DNA of 64,000 nt, taken from Pelobates cultripes. Taxonomy: Eukaryota > Chordata > Amphibia > Anura > Pelobatidae. This document shows, piece after piece, positions 20,834 to 31,959 of the stretch. Each line of letters starts with the position of its first letter. Within the stretch, counting starts at the first letter, position 1. The notes under the pieces were generated by a model. That model saw nothing but the letters and a program-made list of their open reading frames with translations, made no database searches and was not told where the DNA came from. The translations under genes and the position numbers were made by a program. The stretch is from NCBI GenBank assembly GCA_933207985.1, contig OW240915.1, forward strand, positions 122,867,400 through 122,931,399, in the 5' to 3' direction.

Positions 20834-23206
20834 CTAGAAAATTGAAAAGTGTCCTGTGTTCACTTCAAAGACCATCTGGTGGGTGTAGTGTTTAGGTGTG
20901 AAAGGAATTTTACTTCCTATGATTGTTTGGGTGAGGTTTAATATTCTTCTCCAGAATTTCGTTATAGTGGGGCATTGCCACCAAATGTGGGAGTGATTAG
21001 CTGTTGCGTGTTGACAACGCCAGCAGGTTTCTGGTGATGTGTTGTAGATTTTGTGTATTTTTAGTGCTGTATAGTGCCATTGGGTGATGCGCTTATAGTT
21101 ACTTTCCTGGGCTAGGTTGGATGAGGTTGATCTGTGGGCTGTGTTGAAAATGGTATTCCATTCTCGTTGTGTAATGTCCACTTGAAGCCCTTCTGCCCAT
21201 TGTAAAGTGCATTTGGGTGGGTTTCGGTCTTGTTCATTTTTTATTAGATTATACATGGTAGATAGTAGTTTTTGGGGGATTGTGTGTGTTGCACATATAT
21301 GTTCAAATCTGGTCAGATCACTAAATCCTTTTTTATGAGATCCTGGCTTTTGAGAAAGTGGGTTAATTGGTTATAGTGGAATATTTGGTTACCTGTTGGT
21401 GTGGTATCGGGGAAAATTTGTATTAAGGGTTTTATTTTATTGTTATCAATCATATCTCTCAGTCTCAGTGTTTTACCCCTGTGGTATGTGTTGTAGGTGT
21501 TTCCAGGTATACCCCTTTGAAAAGATGGGTTGTATGTGAGCGGGTATAACAGGGAGGGGTAAGGAGAGATCTCTGTGTTTTTTTTGTAGCTTGTGCCAGA
21601 CTTGGAGTGTGGGTCTGATTGTGGGGTGCGGGTCTTGTTGAGATTGGTTTTGTAAGTGGGTTGGTGGGAGCCATGGGCAAACCTCTAATGGGATACCTGA
21701 AAAAGTATTTTCTAGCAGAACCCATTGTTTGTTCAAGGCGTTATGCGTCCAGTCTAGAATTCTAGCGAGATGAGTCGCTCTACAGCACATTTCTATGTCT
21801 GGCAGATTTAATCCCCTGTCCTTATTCTTGGTTAATATATTGTGTGCAATCCTCGGGTGTGAGTTGGACCAGATATATTTTGTGAACATAGTTTTAGTTG
21901 TTGCAAATAATTTTTTTTGAGATCGAGATAGGGAGCACTTGTAAGAGATATAAAATACGAGTGAGTATATTCATTTTTAGTATACTAATCCTCCAGAACC
22001 ATCTGAAGCAGGGTTGGTTCCAAGTAAGGAGATCCTTAGTGATGGTTTTGATTAGTGGGAGAAAGTTTAGTTCATATAGATGGTGGAGATTGGATGGTAT
22101 TTGTATTCCCAGGTATTTCAGGGAGCTTTTTCGCCCAGGAGAAGTGGAATTTCTCTCGTATCTTTGTGTTGAGGATATGATTGGTGTAGATGGGAAGTAT
22201 TTCGCATTTAGCCAAATTGGCTTAGAAGTTGGAGGCCTTGCTATATAATTCCATTTCTGATATGATGTTTGGAAGTGTGCGGAGAGGATTGGAGATGGTG
22301 AACAAAAGGTCATCGGCGAAGGCTGCCAACTTATATTCGTTTCCGCCGATGTTTAAACCTTGGATGTGAGTGTTATCCCTGATTCCCTGAAGAAGGGGTT
22401 CAAGGACCAAGATAAATAGGAGTGGTGAAAGGGGGCAGCCCTGTCTTGTTCCATTGTTGGTGGCCACTGTGTTAGAGAGTTGTCCATTAATTTGCAGTCA
22501 GGCCGTGCGGCATGTATTTATGGCATTCAGCCATTCAAGCCAACGCAGTCCAAACCCCAGGTGTTGCATCGTTTGGGTGATTAGTGACCAATTGACACTA
22601 TCAAATGCTTTCTCGGCGTCTATTGATAGCAAGCTGCTATGGATTTTATGTTTATGGGCCCAGTGTATTATATTTATTACTTTAGTTGTGTTATGTTTTG
22701 CCTCTCGGTTCGGAACAAACCCGGTCTTGGTGAATTAGGTTTGGGAGAAAGGGTTTTAATCTATTTGCCATAGTTTTAGTGAGAATTTTTAGGTCGATGT
22801 TTATAAGTGAAATTGGCCTGTAGCTCCCACATTTGGATGGGTCTTTGCCTGGTTTGGGAATGAGAGTAAATGTAGCTTCAAGGGCTGATTTTGGTATGGA
22901 GGAGGAGTGTTTTCTAGTGTTAAATGTGTCTGTGAAAGGTTGTGCCAAAGTTTGTGATAAAACTTTATAGTATTTACCTGTGTAGCCATCAGGGCCAGGA
23001 CTTTTGCCCAGTGGGAGTGTTTTAACTGTGTTTCTGAATTCATCTAATGAGATAGGTTCGTCCAGATATTCAATTTCATTGTTTGGGAGTGTGCTTTTAA
23101 GTCTGGGAATGAGGAATTGTTGGATATCTTCTTTGGTGGGGTGTGTTTGATTCAGATTGTAAAGGTCTGTGTAGAATTTATGAAATTCTTTTATGATATT
23201 TGGCAT
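20834..23206 (-). pseudogene. LINE-B ORF2: RT and C-terminal domain
   Basis: Minus-strand RT in several frames: SPGPDGYTGKYYK, YRPISLINIDLKILTK, a motif-A region near 22610, NNGTRQGCPLSPLLFIL (motif B, near 22450), AAFADDLLFTISNP (catalytic FADD, near 22310), then SLKYLGIQIP, WFWRISILKMNIL and DRGLNLPD. The C-terminal Cys/His motif is CWRCQHATANHSHIWWQC (near 20990-21040). The frame changes at about 22690, 22467, 22222, 21890 and 21470, so it cannot encode an active enzyme. Endonuclease is at 23711-24390. Confidence 0.92.
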
Positions 23207-23710
23207 ATGATGTGTTGTGGTTCCGTTTTATTGTGTGATTTCCGATATAAAGGTGGCTTGTTTTTCTTGTTTTAGGGCTTGGGCTAGGAATTTGCCTGGC
23301 TTTCCTCCTTTAGTATAGTATGAATGTTTAGTTAGTGATAATTTACGTTTGGCATTATATTGAAGTAGAGTTGCCAGTTCTGATCTCTTTGAGATTATTT
23401 GTTTGTAATCGTCTAGTGGGTGTTTAGTCTTATGGTGTTTGTTTTCTAGATCTTTTAATTCTTTAGTTAACTGGTTAATTTTTTGTTCTCTTTCGCATAT
23501 ATCTTTATTAGTTCCCCTCTCATTACCGCCTTGTGGGCCTCCCAGACTAGAGTTGGGGAAATATCTGGAGCCGAGTTCTCTTTAAAGTAGTTATTGGCTG
23601 TTTCTTGGCTTCTGTCAATTTTCTCAACTTTGTTAAGTAAGAGGTCGTTGAAAGAGAGGGTTAGGTATTGTCGGGATCGTTATGGTCAGGGACACGGGTG
23701 CATGGTCCGA
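23207..23710 (-). other. LINE-B ORF2 linker between endonuclease and RT
   Basis: The expected place of the L1 linker. Frames are broken and little can be recognised beyond short basic, Lys-rich segments on the minus strand. Confidence 0.5.
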
Positions 23711-24390
23711 TCATGTGATAGATCCGTATGTGGCTGATGTGGCTAATAGGAGATATCTATGTTGTAGGAAGAAGGTATCAATTCTAGAATAGGTCCCTGT
23801 GGGGGGAGAATAGAATGAATAGTCTTTGTGAGTTGGATGAAGTGCTCTCCAGCAATCGAATAATTGAGCCGCATATAACGTATTATTTATCTGTTTACGT
23901 GATTGTGTCAAGTGGTGTTGGGTTATTGACGTGGAATCTAGGTCTCCGTCTAGTGAGATATTTATGTCGCCTCCCACTATGAGAATTCCTTCTTGGAAGG
24001 AGGAGAGTTTATGTAATATTTTCTTAAGTGTCGAGTTTTGCTTTTTATTGGGTAAGTAGATGTTCGCCATGGTTACTTGTGTGTTACCTAGTTTGCCCTT
24101 AACGAATATAAACCTACCTGAATCATCAGATTGTTGCTCTTGATATGTAAAGTGTGTTCTTTTACCCACCAGTATCGCCACCCCCCTTGATTTTGAGCCA
24201 GCGAAGTGACCAAAATAACCCTTTTGGTAGTCTGAGTTTTGTAGCCTCGGAGCAACATCTTTGTGGAAGTGCGTTTCCTGGACGAAGACTACATTCGCTT
24301 TGAGCCTGCAGAATTCTGTAAGTGCAATGTTTCACTTTTCAGGAGTGTTTAGACCTCTGGCGTTTTGCGTAAGAATGGTGAGGGAGAAAA
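23711..24390 (-). pseudogene. LINE-B ORF2: AP endonuclease domain
   Basis: Minus-strand L1 endonuclease: LTQNARGLNTP, FVQETHFHKD (near 24265), SRGVAILVGKRTHF, MANIYLPN, IVGGDINISLDG (metal-binding Asp/Asn), and GTYSRIDTFFL. The Asn, Glu and GDxN residues are present. A TGA follows TPEK near 24340. The final SDH motif follows in another frame near 23705 (TDHATTDP-like reading uncertain). Removed from function by stops. Confidence 0.88.
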
Positions 24391-26042
24391 TGTATTTTTT
24401 ATTTTTTTTTTATTATAAGGAGGGTTTTGGTGTGGTAGGTCTCTTGTTGGAACGGTATATAGTTAACTTGTGTCTGCTTGTTTGTGTCGGAAGTAAGGTT
24501 ATAGAAGGGTTAATTAGGGTATGTCCCAAGTTTGCTGGTCGTATCTATAGTTTGTTGAAAGGTTTTCTGGCTCCTAATTTATTTTCGGTGAACTGAAGAC
24601 AATGTGTATAGGTGGTTGTGGCTGACTTGATTGCCCTCTGAAAGGGCCTCCAGTACCTGTGAGACTAGTTTAGCGTTATTGGCTAAGGTTACAAAACAAT
24701 GAAAAGAATAACTATATACAAAAATAACAGTTATAACAAAACAATACAATTGAGTATTATAGTGCTTACTTATGTTTAGGTTGGTATAAAGGTTCGTAAT
24801 AATTCCACCTGTAGAAGAGGTTTTGTTTTAGTGATATTGGCTGGTTATTAGCCTTTAGGCAGATGCTTTGGTGCTTAACTTAAGTGCAGGTGAACAAAAT
24901 CTCATTGAAAATGAGGTTATGTTTGATACCTCTAAATATAGAGGGTGAAGGGTAAACTGTCTGGATGCAAGATAGTTCCCTAGGAATAGTGGGGTTGTGT
25001 GGCTGGTTTGGAATAACGAGGGATATGGGAATCCTATATCGGTGCATTTTCTTTAGGAGAGCTTTGATTGTGTAGCTGGTCATTGTGTGATCTTGTGTGG
25101 AGATATTGAACGATCCCTGGGGAGGAGGGGGGAAGGAGGGAGAAGGAGGGGACATTGGGAGCATTGTTGGTTTGCTTCTCATAATTCTTTTTAATCGGCA
25201 TCGGATGAAAAAGAGTTAATTATAGGTCTCTGTAAAGCTTTAAATGCACCATGTTCACAATGGTGGGGTGTCAAAGAGGAAGGGGGAGGGAGGGAGGAGA
25301 AGGATAATTGTACCATAAGTAGTGTTCTGATGTAATTGCTTTGGTTTTGTGGAGAATCTTTTATATCAGAGTATTCCCTCAATAGTGACAGACAGTATAC
25401 ATGGTCATAACATGACATGTGAAGGTCTCGTTGTCATGTAATCTGTGTGAGGCCAGATAAGTTTATAGTGTCCATTTCGTGGAAATGTCAGGTCCAATGT
25501 CAAATTATAACTCATTGCGTTCTTGCTCACCTGTCTTCATAATACTCGCTGGGGAAGGGTGCGTGGAGCAAGTTAAGTTACATATCAGATTTCGGCTGGG
25601 TTTCCTTTCCGTAGTGGTTTACAGATGGAGGTGAGTGACTTGAGACTGTAGATAGTGTCCCGATATCCGTAAGTGGTGGAGGGGAGGGGGTGTAGGGAGG
25701 AGGGGATGGAGAGCGGTAGGAAAAGACAGGAAGGGATATTGTAGTGGAGGGGTGAGGGTAGGGAGTCCCAGGTGATCAAGCTTTTGGTAGCGAGGAAAGT
25801 TAGTGTTGAAGAAGTTAAGGTATGTTTATTGCGTTGGTTGTGGTGCTGACCTCGGGCCTCGACGATCGTCATGAGTTCCTCCGTTTCTCTGATTAGGTGA
25901 TAGAAACCTTGGTTTGTTCCGCTGCTTCTTTGCCGGTGTCAACCACCGTTGGCGTTGTGGAAGGAGTTCCAGTCTAAGACTGATGTCGCTGGTAATTGAA
26001 GATTATGCTAGCTTCAGTGTACAGATAATCTTAATTTTAATA
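24391..26042 (-). other. LINE-B ORF1 3' tail and inter-ORF region
   Basis: 1.65 kb between the MITE and the endonuclease. The first ~120 bases (26040-25920) may be the end of ORF1. The rest shows G-rich stretches (25110-25155, 25270-25305, 25680-25760) and no convincing protein. Like LINE-A, the spacer between ORFs is long. Confidence 0.5.
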
Positions 26043-26325
26043 ATGACAGGAGGCGAGTATTTTGCATAATCTTTCTTTACTAACTCCATAGCAGCAAAGA
26101 AAAGAGTGACATAACTGAGAACCAATCACAATGCAGTATAGAGTATAAGAGGTGTAACGTATGACATCATTTCCTCTTTCTTTGATGGTCCATCACAAGA
26201 TGTCATACGTTACACCTCTTATACTCTATACTGCATTGTGATTGGTTCTCAGTTATGTCACTCTTTTCTTTGCTGCTATGGAGTTAGTAAAGAAAGATTA
26301 TGCAAAATACGAAGCCTCCTGTCAT
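26043..26325. mobile_element. Foldback MITE in LINE-B ORF1
   Basis: A 283-bp hairpin: left arm 26043-26168 and right arm 26199-26325 are reverse complements with very few differences (one 2-3 base indel near the ends: GGCGAGTATT versus GGCTTCGTATT), around a ~30-bp loop. Ends read ACAGGAGGC and GCCTCCTGT. It interrupts LINE-B ORF1 near its 3' end, so it is younger. Non-coding; family not assigned. Confidence 0.88.
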
Positions 26326-27277
26326 GTGATAAAATTCCAATGCTTGAAGGAATGTGGGAACATCAGATGGAGTTGTAATTGAGATAATGTTTCCTTTATT
26401 AGAGACAATTAGGGCATCAATATTTGATGTTGCGGTTCCTCAGTAATGCCATGACAGGCTTTAGCGCTCTTCTAACCTGCAGTGTATACCAAGAAAGGTC
26501 CGGAAATATTTGTATTGGGTTATTGTGGAACAGCAATGGTTGTGTTGTTTCTCTTAGTAATTTGAGAATGTTGTCCTTGATGGAGAAGTAATGTATGCAA
26601 CAAATTATGTCTCTTGGGGCGTCAGATGATAGGCCTCTTGGGCGTAGGGAACGTTGAGCTCTGTCGAGTAATATAATATCTCCCGGTTCCCCCCGAATTA
26701 AGGAGAAGAGTTCATTTAGTAATGGTGCTAAATTTTCTCCCTGAGCTTCTGGCAAACCTCTTATACGTAAATAATTTCTGCGCCCACGGTTGTCTAGATC
26801 ATCAATGTGTCTTTGTGTAGATGCATAGTGGAGTAAGTGAGAGTCTACAGTTGTGGATATATTTGTTATTTGAGCTTGTAATACCTCTCTTTCTTCCTCC
26901 AGATCTGTGACTCTCAGATTCAGTTGGTGGACATCCGAAACCATGGCGTCCATCTTAGATAGAAACGTGGCTTCGAGTTTTCCCATAAGTGTTTGTAGAT
27001 CATTTTTTGACGGTAAGTTCTTTATTAGCTCTCTTAAGTCAGCTTCTGTATTTGAGTTTGTTGAGGATTGTGAGTGTTCTGAGATGGAAGGGCTATTTGG
27101 TTGTTGGATCCGGAGTGATTTCGTCCTCACCATTTTGCTGGTCGTGGCTGCGGCCTCTTCCTCTCGATCGTTATTTTCTTTAAAATATTGCTTTATCGAG
27201 CCAGTTTTGGTAGTGGCGGTTTTCCCTCCTTGTCCCTGTTGTTGATGCAGCTTTTTGGGGTTGCCCATGTTGTGCAA
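26326..27277 (-). pseudogene. LINE-B ORF1 protein (L1 ORF1p-like)
   Basis: The open frame 27277-26417 (286 residues) has a Gln/Lys-rich N-terminus, a Ser-rich segment, a coiled coil (~80-165: LRELIKNLPSKND...LEEEREVLQAQI), and the RRM start NRGRRNYLRIRGLPE (~168). IICCIHYFSIKDNILKLLRE and LSWYTLQVRRALKP are the C-terminal domain. The frame breaks at RNIKY (26417). The expected continuation (ALIVSNKGNIISITTPSDVP) is in another frame at 26326-26415 before the MITE cuts it. Same role as LINE-A ORF1 but a different family. Confidence 0.9.
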
Positions 27278-27343
27278 AAGTCTCTGATTACAGTGGATTG
27301 TTTCCCCGTTTTACTGGAGCTGTTTTAGTGTGCGTCCATCAAA

Positions 27344-27359
27344 CCTGCTTGTTTATTCT
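27344..27359. repeat. Right target site duplication of LINE-B
   Basis: CCTGCTTGTTTATTCT, exact copy of 20265-20280, immediately beyond the 5' end of LINE-B. Confidence 0.93.
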
Positions 27360-27891
27360 ATGTGTTTTTGAATATTGAATTTGTAAGAACTAGCTGACCA
27401 TTCAAACAGTCTACACTTTGAGAGGGATGCTTGCATAATAAATTGGACTATGCACTGTCTCTTTAAGAATCAGTGCAGAGTACATTGCAAGACTGCCATG
27501 TTTTTTAGTTAAGATGGAGTAATGAATATTGCAGTGTATGTCCCAGTTTTGTGGACAATATTTTTATACAGGTCTCACTTTTCAGCAGAGTATATTAATA
27601 ATTGATTTATGTAATAAGTACCTTTTTGACTAAGCCTCTGTAACTGAAGGCATTTGCTATGTTTACTGCCGATAGACATACTTGAAGTATATGATGTTAT
27701 ACTATATGAATCTGTATGGATGTATTTATAATATGTAGCAATTTGCAATATAACATTGTATCCAGTTTCCACAGCGATATTTTATTTTAGAAGTGGGTGG
27801 CATCTAGCTCCCGCTCGGGGAACGGATACATGATAAGTCAGCTTGTCCATTACGCATGTGCTAGTATCTCCTGGGAAACGGAGAACGCATG
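27360..27891 (+). other. PLE-B distal region
   Basis: Continuation of PLE-B flank after LINE-B up to the inverted terminal copy. AT-rich with no recognisable gene. Confidence 0.5.
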
Positions 27892-28206
27892 CTGATAGGA
27901 AGTAAACTGGACAGGACAACAGTGTAGATCAAGCGATCCATGTCCTGATCGTTATGGTGATTACGTCACATGTGAAGCATTAGTGTAATAAGTGAGACAC
28001 TGACTAATTAGAGTATCCATTCATGCGCCTGGGAAGCAGGATTGTCAGCCACTTACACAGCTGAACTGTAGGTTATTGATTTATTTCCTTATTTAAATGC
28101 ACAGTTTGTTTCATTTCACTTATGTTTTTTGTCCTGATGAAAGTTCCTGATCGGAACTGAAACTTTGACACTTGGAGTAAAGAAGTTATTATATAAGAAA
28201 TCCTGG
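27892..28206 (-). repeat. Right inverted terminal copy of PLE-B
   Basis: Reverse complement of 17621-17926, beginning CTGATAGGAAGTAAACTGGA and ending AAGAAATCCTGG. Small indels (for example TTTATTTCCTTATTTAAATG against ATAAATC...) separate the two. Confidence 0.88.
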
Positions 28207-28224
28207 TGTGGTTTTTTTTCCTTG

Positions 28225-28225
<1 letters not shown>

Positions 28226-28259
<34 letters not shown>
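28226..28259. repeat. (TA)n microsatellite at PLE-A/PLE-B junction
   Basis: Seventeen TA units. A second TA-rich tract sits at the other side of PLE-B (17499-17522), which fits insertion into, or slippage at, a TA target. Confidence 0.9.
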
Positions 28260-28260
<1 letters not shown>

Positions 28261-28495
28261 TTGCATTTTGGGTTAAGTTATCACATCCAGACGCAATTGG
28301 CCTCCCTGTAGGATCTGTAAGGGACTTTTGTACTTTTGGTAAAAAGTGGACAGACAAAGGTTGTTTTGTACACATAAAATCAAATTCATCACAATTAATT
28401 AGATGTTGATTTATTGCCTGGGTAATGTCAGAATATTTATATCGGCAGACATTTTGTGCTAAAAAGAAATTAAAAGTGTATATTGCCAGAGTCAC
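28260..28495 (-). pseudogene. PLE-A part 2: N-terminal RT segment
   Basis: Minus-strand frame: YKYSDITQAINQHL, then VHFLPKVQKSLTDPTGRPIA and SGCDNLTQNAS, the Penelope RT fingers region. The next residues (LSPIVQTLPSYL) are at 17505, on the far side of PLE-B. Upstream the frame meets the start of the element-X LTR at ~28426; whether the first 23 codons belong to PLE-A or to the LTR is unclear. Confidence 0.85.
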
Positions 28496-28834
28496 TCAGA
28501 CTCCATTTTGCTATCTTCAGGATAACAGACACATAGTTTCTTCTTACTTTCACTAACCAAGTGATAAGCAATTAAGCAGGGGGATGGAATGCTCTGTCGA
28601 AATGTTAATGAAATAGATGCATTATCTAAACACCGACACTAGTGACAGAGAAGACTAAGTAATTAATTTTACTTTCTAAATTTTACAAAGTTCCATTGTA
28701 AAATAAGGGGTGAAATTGAGTTTAGAACTGTCAATTTTACAAGTTACGACCAAAGTAGTTGCCACAAAGACTGGGACAAACGCTTTGAACTGACAGCAAA
28801 TCTAAGTTATGGTAGTCATTTTAGATAAGCCAAA

Positions 28835-28842
28835 TGACGTCA
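28835..28842 (+). promoter_or_regulatory. CRE-like site TGACGTCA in left LTR X
   Basis: Exact TGACGTCA palindrome, conserved in the right LTR at 34302-34309. This is the consensus for CREB/ATF factors. A further TGACGTA lies near 28980. Confidence 0.5.
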
Positions 28843-30102
28843 AAATCGTCATCAGGAAAAGTTAACTCTTTCCTGGATAGGAAGGTTTCATTAGACGAGA
28901 CTGCCCTCTATGGATCAAATACCTACATTGCGATCCATAGATTGGACACACCTACGGCTTCCTATTGGTTTATCAACTAATGACGTACAAAGAGTCTGGC
29001 ACTTTAAAAGTAAGGACAAAGGGAAAAGTTGGGAAGATGGAGAGACAGAGAGACAGAGATAGGGATTTGAAGTTTGGGGGACTCCAACTCGGACATGCAG
29101 AGAAATCCAGGACAATATCTGGGACTAACACTCTACTCTTAAACTCATGGACACTCAACTCTTTTAAACTCTTAACACTTTCCAACACCACTTTCTCTAT
29201 CACTCACGCACTTCCATACAACCAATCAAGTTTCTGGGACTACCTATTCATCTGATGAGAATATCTACATAACTGGTAACTATGCTGGTTTTATTTAATT
29301 AATTTAAATTAATTAAAATGTACTAATAGCATGATATATGACTGGATAAATCACGGCCAGATGTCAATATTTAGAAATCTTAGTTAACTAAAGAATATAT
29401 AGTTATAACATTCCATTCTGCAGGTGGAATTAAGAATAATTATATATTAATGTGATAGTATCACGTAAGTGTTAGCATACCGCTGTTTTTATCCAGGTGT
29501 ATTGATTTGCTCTAATATAAAATAAAATATCTTTTTAGGCAAATTAAAATTCGGACTATAGAATCTGGTAGATTATTCTTATTGGATGGTTCCAGGAAAT
29601 GACTAATGAGCTGGATTAAATGTTATTTTAATTGAAAATCACAGGAGAATAGGATACTGTATGCTTAGGAGGATCTAGCCAGCATTGAAAGGGTTATTCA
29701 GTTGATCTAACTGTTAGCCAAGGTTTTATGGCTCTTCACTGTGAAAAGCTTTACTTTTTGTCTGTAAGGATACCCTCATAAATCTTAAATGACAGATGGT
29801 GCTATTAGCCTTGGAACATGCGTAGCTATTTCATTGTATTGCATATTTATGTTGTACTAAATATTCACTGATTATTATCATGCATGCTGCCTAATATTAT
29901 TGTTAATTATTGGTCATAATAAATAAATCTATTTTTATAACACTGTGATGGGCAATTGTAGGTATAATACACATTGCTACATTGTATTTCTTTAAACTGC
30001 AACTGTTTCTTTAACTAATAACCTTTTACCTATTTACAGTACACAACAGGTTTTCTCCATCTTGTCTTAATTTAATGCAATAACAATTCAAGGCTTTGCC
30101 TA

Positions 30103-30260
30103 TGTCATCCTAACGTCTAGTCCAAATAAAGATTAAAGATGTCTAGGTTATGACATTAGACTTATTTTTTATATATGACCTTCTCTTAACCCAAAGGTGT
30201 ATGTCAACCTAACTTCTAGTCCAAATACAGATTAAAGATGTCTGGGTTATGACATTAGAC
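30103..30260 (+). repeat. Two-unit tandem repeat in left LTR X
   Basis: Two ~59-bp copies (30103-30161, 30202-30260) sharing CTAGTCCAAATA.AGATTAAAG and GGTTATGACATTAGAC. They lie in the segment that the right LTR lacks. Confidence 0.8.
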
Positions 30261-30870
30261 TGATAAGGGTGTTTTTCTTTTATTTTTATATATGAACTGC
30301 TTTTAACCCTAAGATGAATTAACCCATACATTACCAGTAGTAATTAGAAATGCTATACTATATATACATGCATAATCAATGCTAGGTAGAGATATACTGA
30401 CCTACTCTGGAGGTGACATACTGAGAGATTACCTGTATAATCAGGAGGGTATGTTATACTTATTATATTGCAAGCATTTATTAATTTAATCTTGTATACT
30501 CTGCTTTATGATATATTAATGGATCTTTATTCATTTATTCAATAAACTATATTGATAAGACAAAAGTTATTGCTTCCAACTCCTATTTTTTATTGTATTC
30601 TCAATTATTTATGTATTTTAAATAGAGAAACTCTATACTGACTATACAATATTTTAGCTAAGATATCTGTATGGTTAGCCCTGCTAAATTCTAAGTTATA
30701 AGACGTTATAGCGGTAAATTGGAGTACGAACGGTTACAACACATTGTGATCATTACTTGTATGGAATACTTTTCACTTATTTGATAAACGATCTCTAAGA
30801 TCTAAGAGAATTGAAATAGTGGGCAATTCTCGACTGCTTAATATTATCATCCCATAAATATCCCCACATA

Positions 30871-30888
30871 TGGAGGCACACTGCTGAG
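30871..30888 (+). promoter_or_regulatory. Candidate primer binding site of element X
   Basis: TGGAGGCACACTGCTGAG two bases after the LTR end (…CCCACA TA). The TGG start and spacing fit a primer site. The tRNA is not assigned. Confidence 0.55.
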
Positions 30889-31011
30889 ATCATTAAATTG
30901 AAATTATATTCCATACAATAATTCTGAGGCGTTGCTATTGTGTAATTCATGCAATATTAATCTTGATATAAAAAAGAGTTTTGTATTGAGATTAAATCAG
31001 TGTATAGAAAA

Positions 31012-31959
31012 ATGGCTGAATCCAGCACTTCATCTCAATCAGAGAATGGGAAGAAGTTAGCAGAAGTACAAATTTCAGATTTCTTTGATTCAATGTGCCG
31101 TGTTTATATAGAAAGTCTTCAATCTATACAGCTAATGTCCTGGTCCAAGATGAAATATGAAATAATCATGGAATATGGTAAGTATAAAACCATTTCCTCT
31201 GCTAAGAAAGCGCTTTATAATTTAAAGTGCCGTCCAGATCAAAACCCCAGAGAATTTTTAATACTTCTTAAAAATGCATATTCCGTGGCCCAAAGGAAAC
31301 CCAGGTTTGAAAGTACAGACTTCAAAGATCTGTATTTTCATGCCATGCCGGTAAACATACAAATGAATCTCGCAAGAGATTACGATTGTAAGTTACCATT
31401 AGAATGGCTAGTCAGTGCATGAAATTGTATACTATACACCATGCACATGATGAAAATCAGCCAAAGGTTAAGAAACCTGGTGATAAAATGGTGTCAGAGA
31501 CTAAAATTCAGTTAGGTTTAGAAACCCAACAGAAAAAGAGGACCTATTCTGAGGTTTTGAAATCTCCAATCTCCTGTAAATTCCTCTGATAATAACTCTG
31601 GAAAATCCAATGCCAATGGGAATAAACGCCCCTGGGTTAATAAGAACCAAGGCAATTCCCAATGGAGAAGGAATCCTCAAGGAAATAGGAGATATGGAAA
31701 CAGAAATAACCAATCTGCTTCCAGTAACTCCTTACAGTCTCAGCCATCCCAGCCAAATTCTAATGGGCAAAGACAAAATGGCAATGGGAGAAATAAATTG
31801 GGTTGTCAGGTTGGTCAATTGACAGACCAGATGGGCAAATTAATGGAGGAAATGACAAAGATTAACCAAGTCTTTGCCAGGAATCCTTTTTTAGGGACAG
31901 ATCCAATTGCAGAGCCACCTGTGCAACTGCAGCAACAACAACAGGTGCCGCAGCAATAA
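31012..31959 (+). pseudogene. Element X gag
   Basis: Starts at AAAATGGCTGAATCC. Residues 1-137 (to 31422) are an alpha-helical gag-like domain (FFDSMCRVYIESLQ, ARDYDCKLPLEWL). Two frame changes follow, near 31405-31425 and 31570. The C-terminal part is Asn/Gln/Arg/Gly-rich (KRPWVNKNQGNSQWRRNPQG) and ends in a Gln-rich tail at ~31959. I see no Cys/His zinc knuckle, so RNA binding may use the basic Asn/Arg-rich region. The inverted copy at 35638-36030 keeps about 35 bp that are deleted here, restoring the frame there. Confidence 0.8.

Larger units (their letters stand above)
20281..27343 (-). mobile_element. LINE-B: second full-length L1-like retrotransposon
   Basis: A 7.06-kb minus-strand element flanked by a perfect 16-bp target duplication, with poly(A) tail at 20281-20290 (as T). 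Gene order from the right: ORF1 (27277 down to ~25900, split by a MITE), ORF2 endonuclease (~24390-23711), RT (23206-~21894), C-terminal domain (to 20834), then a 3' UTR. It is more decayed than LINE-A, with many frameshifts, and its proteins are clearly different from LINE-A's, so the two are separate L1-clade families. It lies inside PLE-B. Confidence 0.93.
17499..28259 (+). mobile_element. PLE-B: Penelope-like element inserted in PLE-A, with inverted terminal copies
   Basis: A plus-strand Penelope-like element (coding 17956-19676) lies between a ~306-bp inverted repeat pair (17621-17926 and 27892-28206), the whole flanked by (TA)n tracts. It interrupts PLE-A between SGCDNLTQNAS (28260 side) and LSPIVQTLPSYL (17505 side). 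Removing LINE-B (7.1 kb) leaves about 3.7 kb. Inverted or tandem partial copies at the ends are a known habit of Penelope elements. Exact ends are uncertain because of the TA tracts. Confidence 0.8.
28426..30868 (+). repeat. Element X left LTR
   Basis: About 2.44 kb, TGTCAGAATATT ... TATCCCCACA, matching a shorter copy at 33835-35463 over most of its length. It differs by a ~790-bp extra segment (about 29950-30740) bounded by AACACTGTGAT and AACACATTGTGAT. A primer site follows it. It contains a CRE at 28835-28842. No flanking target duplication can be found. Confidence 0.75.

Noticed and set aside
28206..28409. Plus-strand frame over the (TA)n tract
   Set aside because: Antisense to the PLE-A RT segment and partly encoded by the microsatellite.
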